Positions 32,320 through 32,453 of a stretch of 32,453 bases of DNA are shown one piece after another. How positions within the stretch are numbered: position 1 is the first letter of the stretch; the number at the start of each line of letters is the position of its first letter. The position numbers and the translations under genes are program-made. Under the pieces are notes generated by a model. That model was not told the origin of the DNA, made no database searches, and worked only from the letters and a program-made list of their open reading frames with translations. This DNA comes from Pseudomonadota bacterium (lineage in GTDB: Bacteria > Desulfobacterota > Desulfobulbia > Desulfobulbales > Desulfocapsaceae), in contig JAEYNP010000081.1 in the NCBI GenBank assembly GCA_023412495.1, forward strand, positions 1-32,453, read 5' to 3'.

Positions 32320-32453
32320 ACTGAGGACTGAGTTATGAGGACTGAGTAAATTTTCCTTTGCAATCGATACGTTGTGTCGTACGCTTCCTCAGTCCTCAGT
32401 CCTCAGTCCTCAGTCCTCAGTCCTCAGTCCTCAGTCCTCAGTCCTCAGTCCTC
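32320..32453. repeat. Heptanucleotide tandem array with inverted left arm, running off the window
   Basis: From 32386 the unit TCCTCAG repeats without change for more than nine copies up to the window edge. To the left, 32320-32346 carries the inverse units (GAGGACTGAG twice, separated by TTAT), so this again has the layout array, spacer, inverted array. It lies right after the MBL gene stop. There are no unique spacers between units, so it is not a CRISPR. Confidence 0.85.

Noticed and set aside
32386..32453. CRISPR array
   Set aside because: The 7-base units are directly adjacent without unique spacers, so this is a simple tandem repeat.

Overview
The window looks like chromosomal DNA of an anaerobic or microaerophilic Gram-negative bacterium of the Desulfobacterota type (Desulfobulbales-like). 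This is an inference. It rests on a rubrerythrin, a ferredoxin-nitroreductase fusion, a mitochondrial-like (spd-type) EF-G, a CxxC/CxxC sensor tail common in that group, a ZraP-like periplasmic protein behind a sigma54-type promoter, and an overall GC-rich composition. There is no rRNA, tRNA, CRISPR array or intact transposase.

Left part (1-8358): a giant RTX (hemolysin-type calcium-binding) exoprotein whose 5' end lies outside the window. It is split into two frames by an apparent one-base insertion near 1877-1879. It has three blocks of glycine/aspartate repeats, nine HCBP-related modules, two cadherin-like/putative-Ig domains and a typical type I secretion C-terminus. No type I secretion genes are present here. 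About 460 bases without a convincing gene follow.

8821-14430 (minus strand): an MBOAT O-acyltransferase and its SGNH-like membrane partner (envelope or exopolysaccharide acylation); a membrane sensor with no output domain; and an RluA-type pseudouridine synthase translationally coupled to a Cys-rich partner that I recall as the N-terminal module of fused RluA proteins elsewhere.

14652-25845: mostly housekeeping and stress genes. In order: SrkA-like kinase, a small conserved protein, a spermidine-synthase-like methyltransferase, a stand-alone receiver domain with a good sigma70 promoter, MFS and MATE exporters facing each other, a ferredoxin-nitroreductase, a solo RapZ C-terminal domain, a small secreted protein, a ZraP/Spy-like protein, glyoxalase II, an alkyltransferase-like protein (Trp in place of the reactive Cys), a lipoprotein of unknown function, and rubrerythrin behind a Fur/PerR-like operator.

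25846-32453 (plus strand): a structured leader or small RNA ending in a strong terminator, then mitochondrial-type EF-G, a RecA/KaiC-like ATPase, a eukaryote-type HisA (HIS6-like), an HDOD protein and an MBL-fold hydrolase.

The least ordinary material is between genes. A 139-148 bp nearly whole-length palindrome with CTAG ends occurs as two full copies and two right-end remnants. Each right end abuts the stop codon of a minus-strand gene, and in three of the four cases the terminal CTAG contains the TAG stop. Separately, short tandem arrays with unit lengths of 9, 6 and 7 bases are arranged as inverted pairs in several gaps. The other strong candidate is the leader before EF-G, where a 7-base hairpin loop is exactly complementary to an upstream heptamer.
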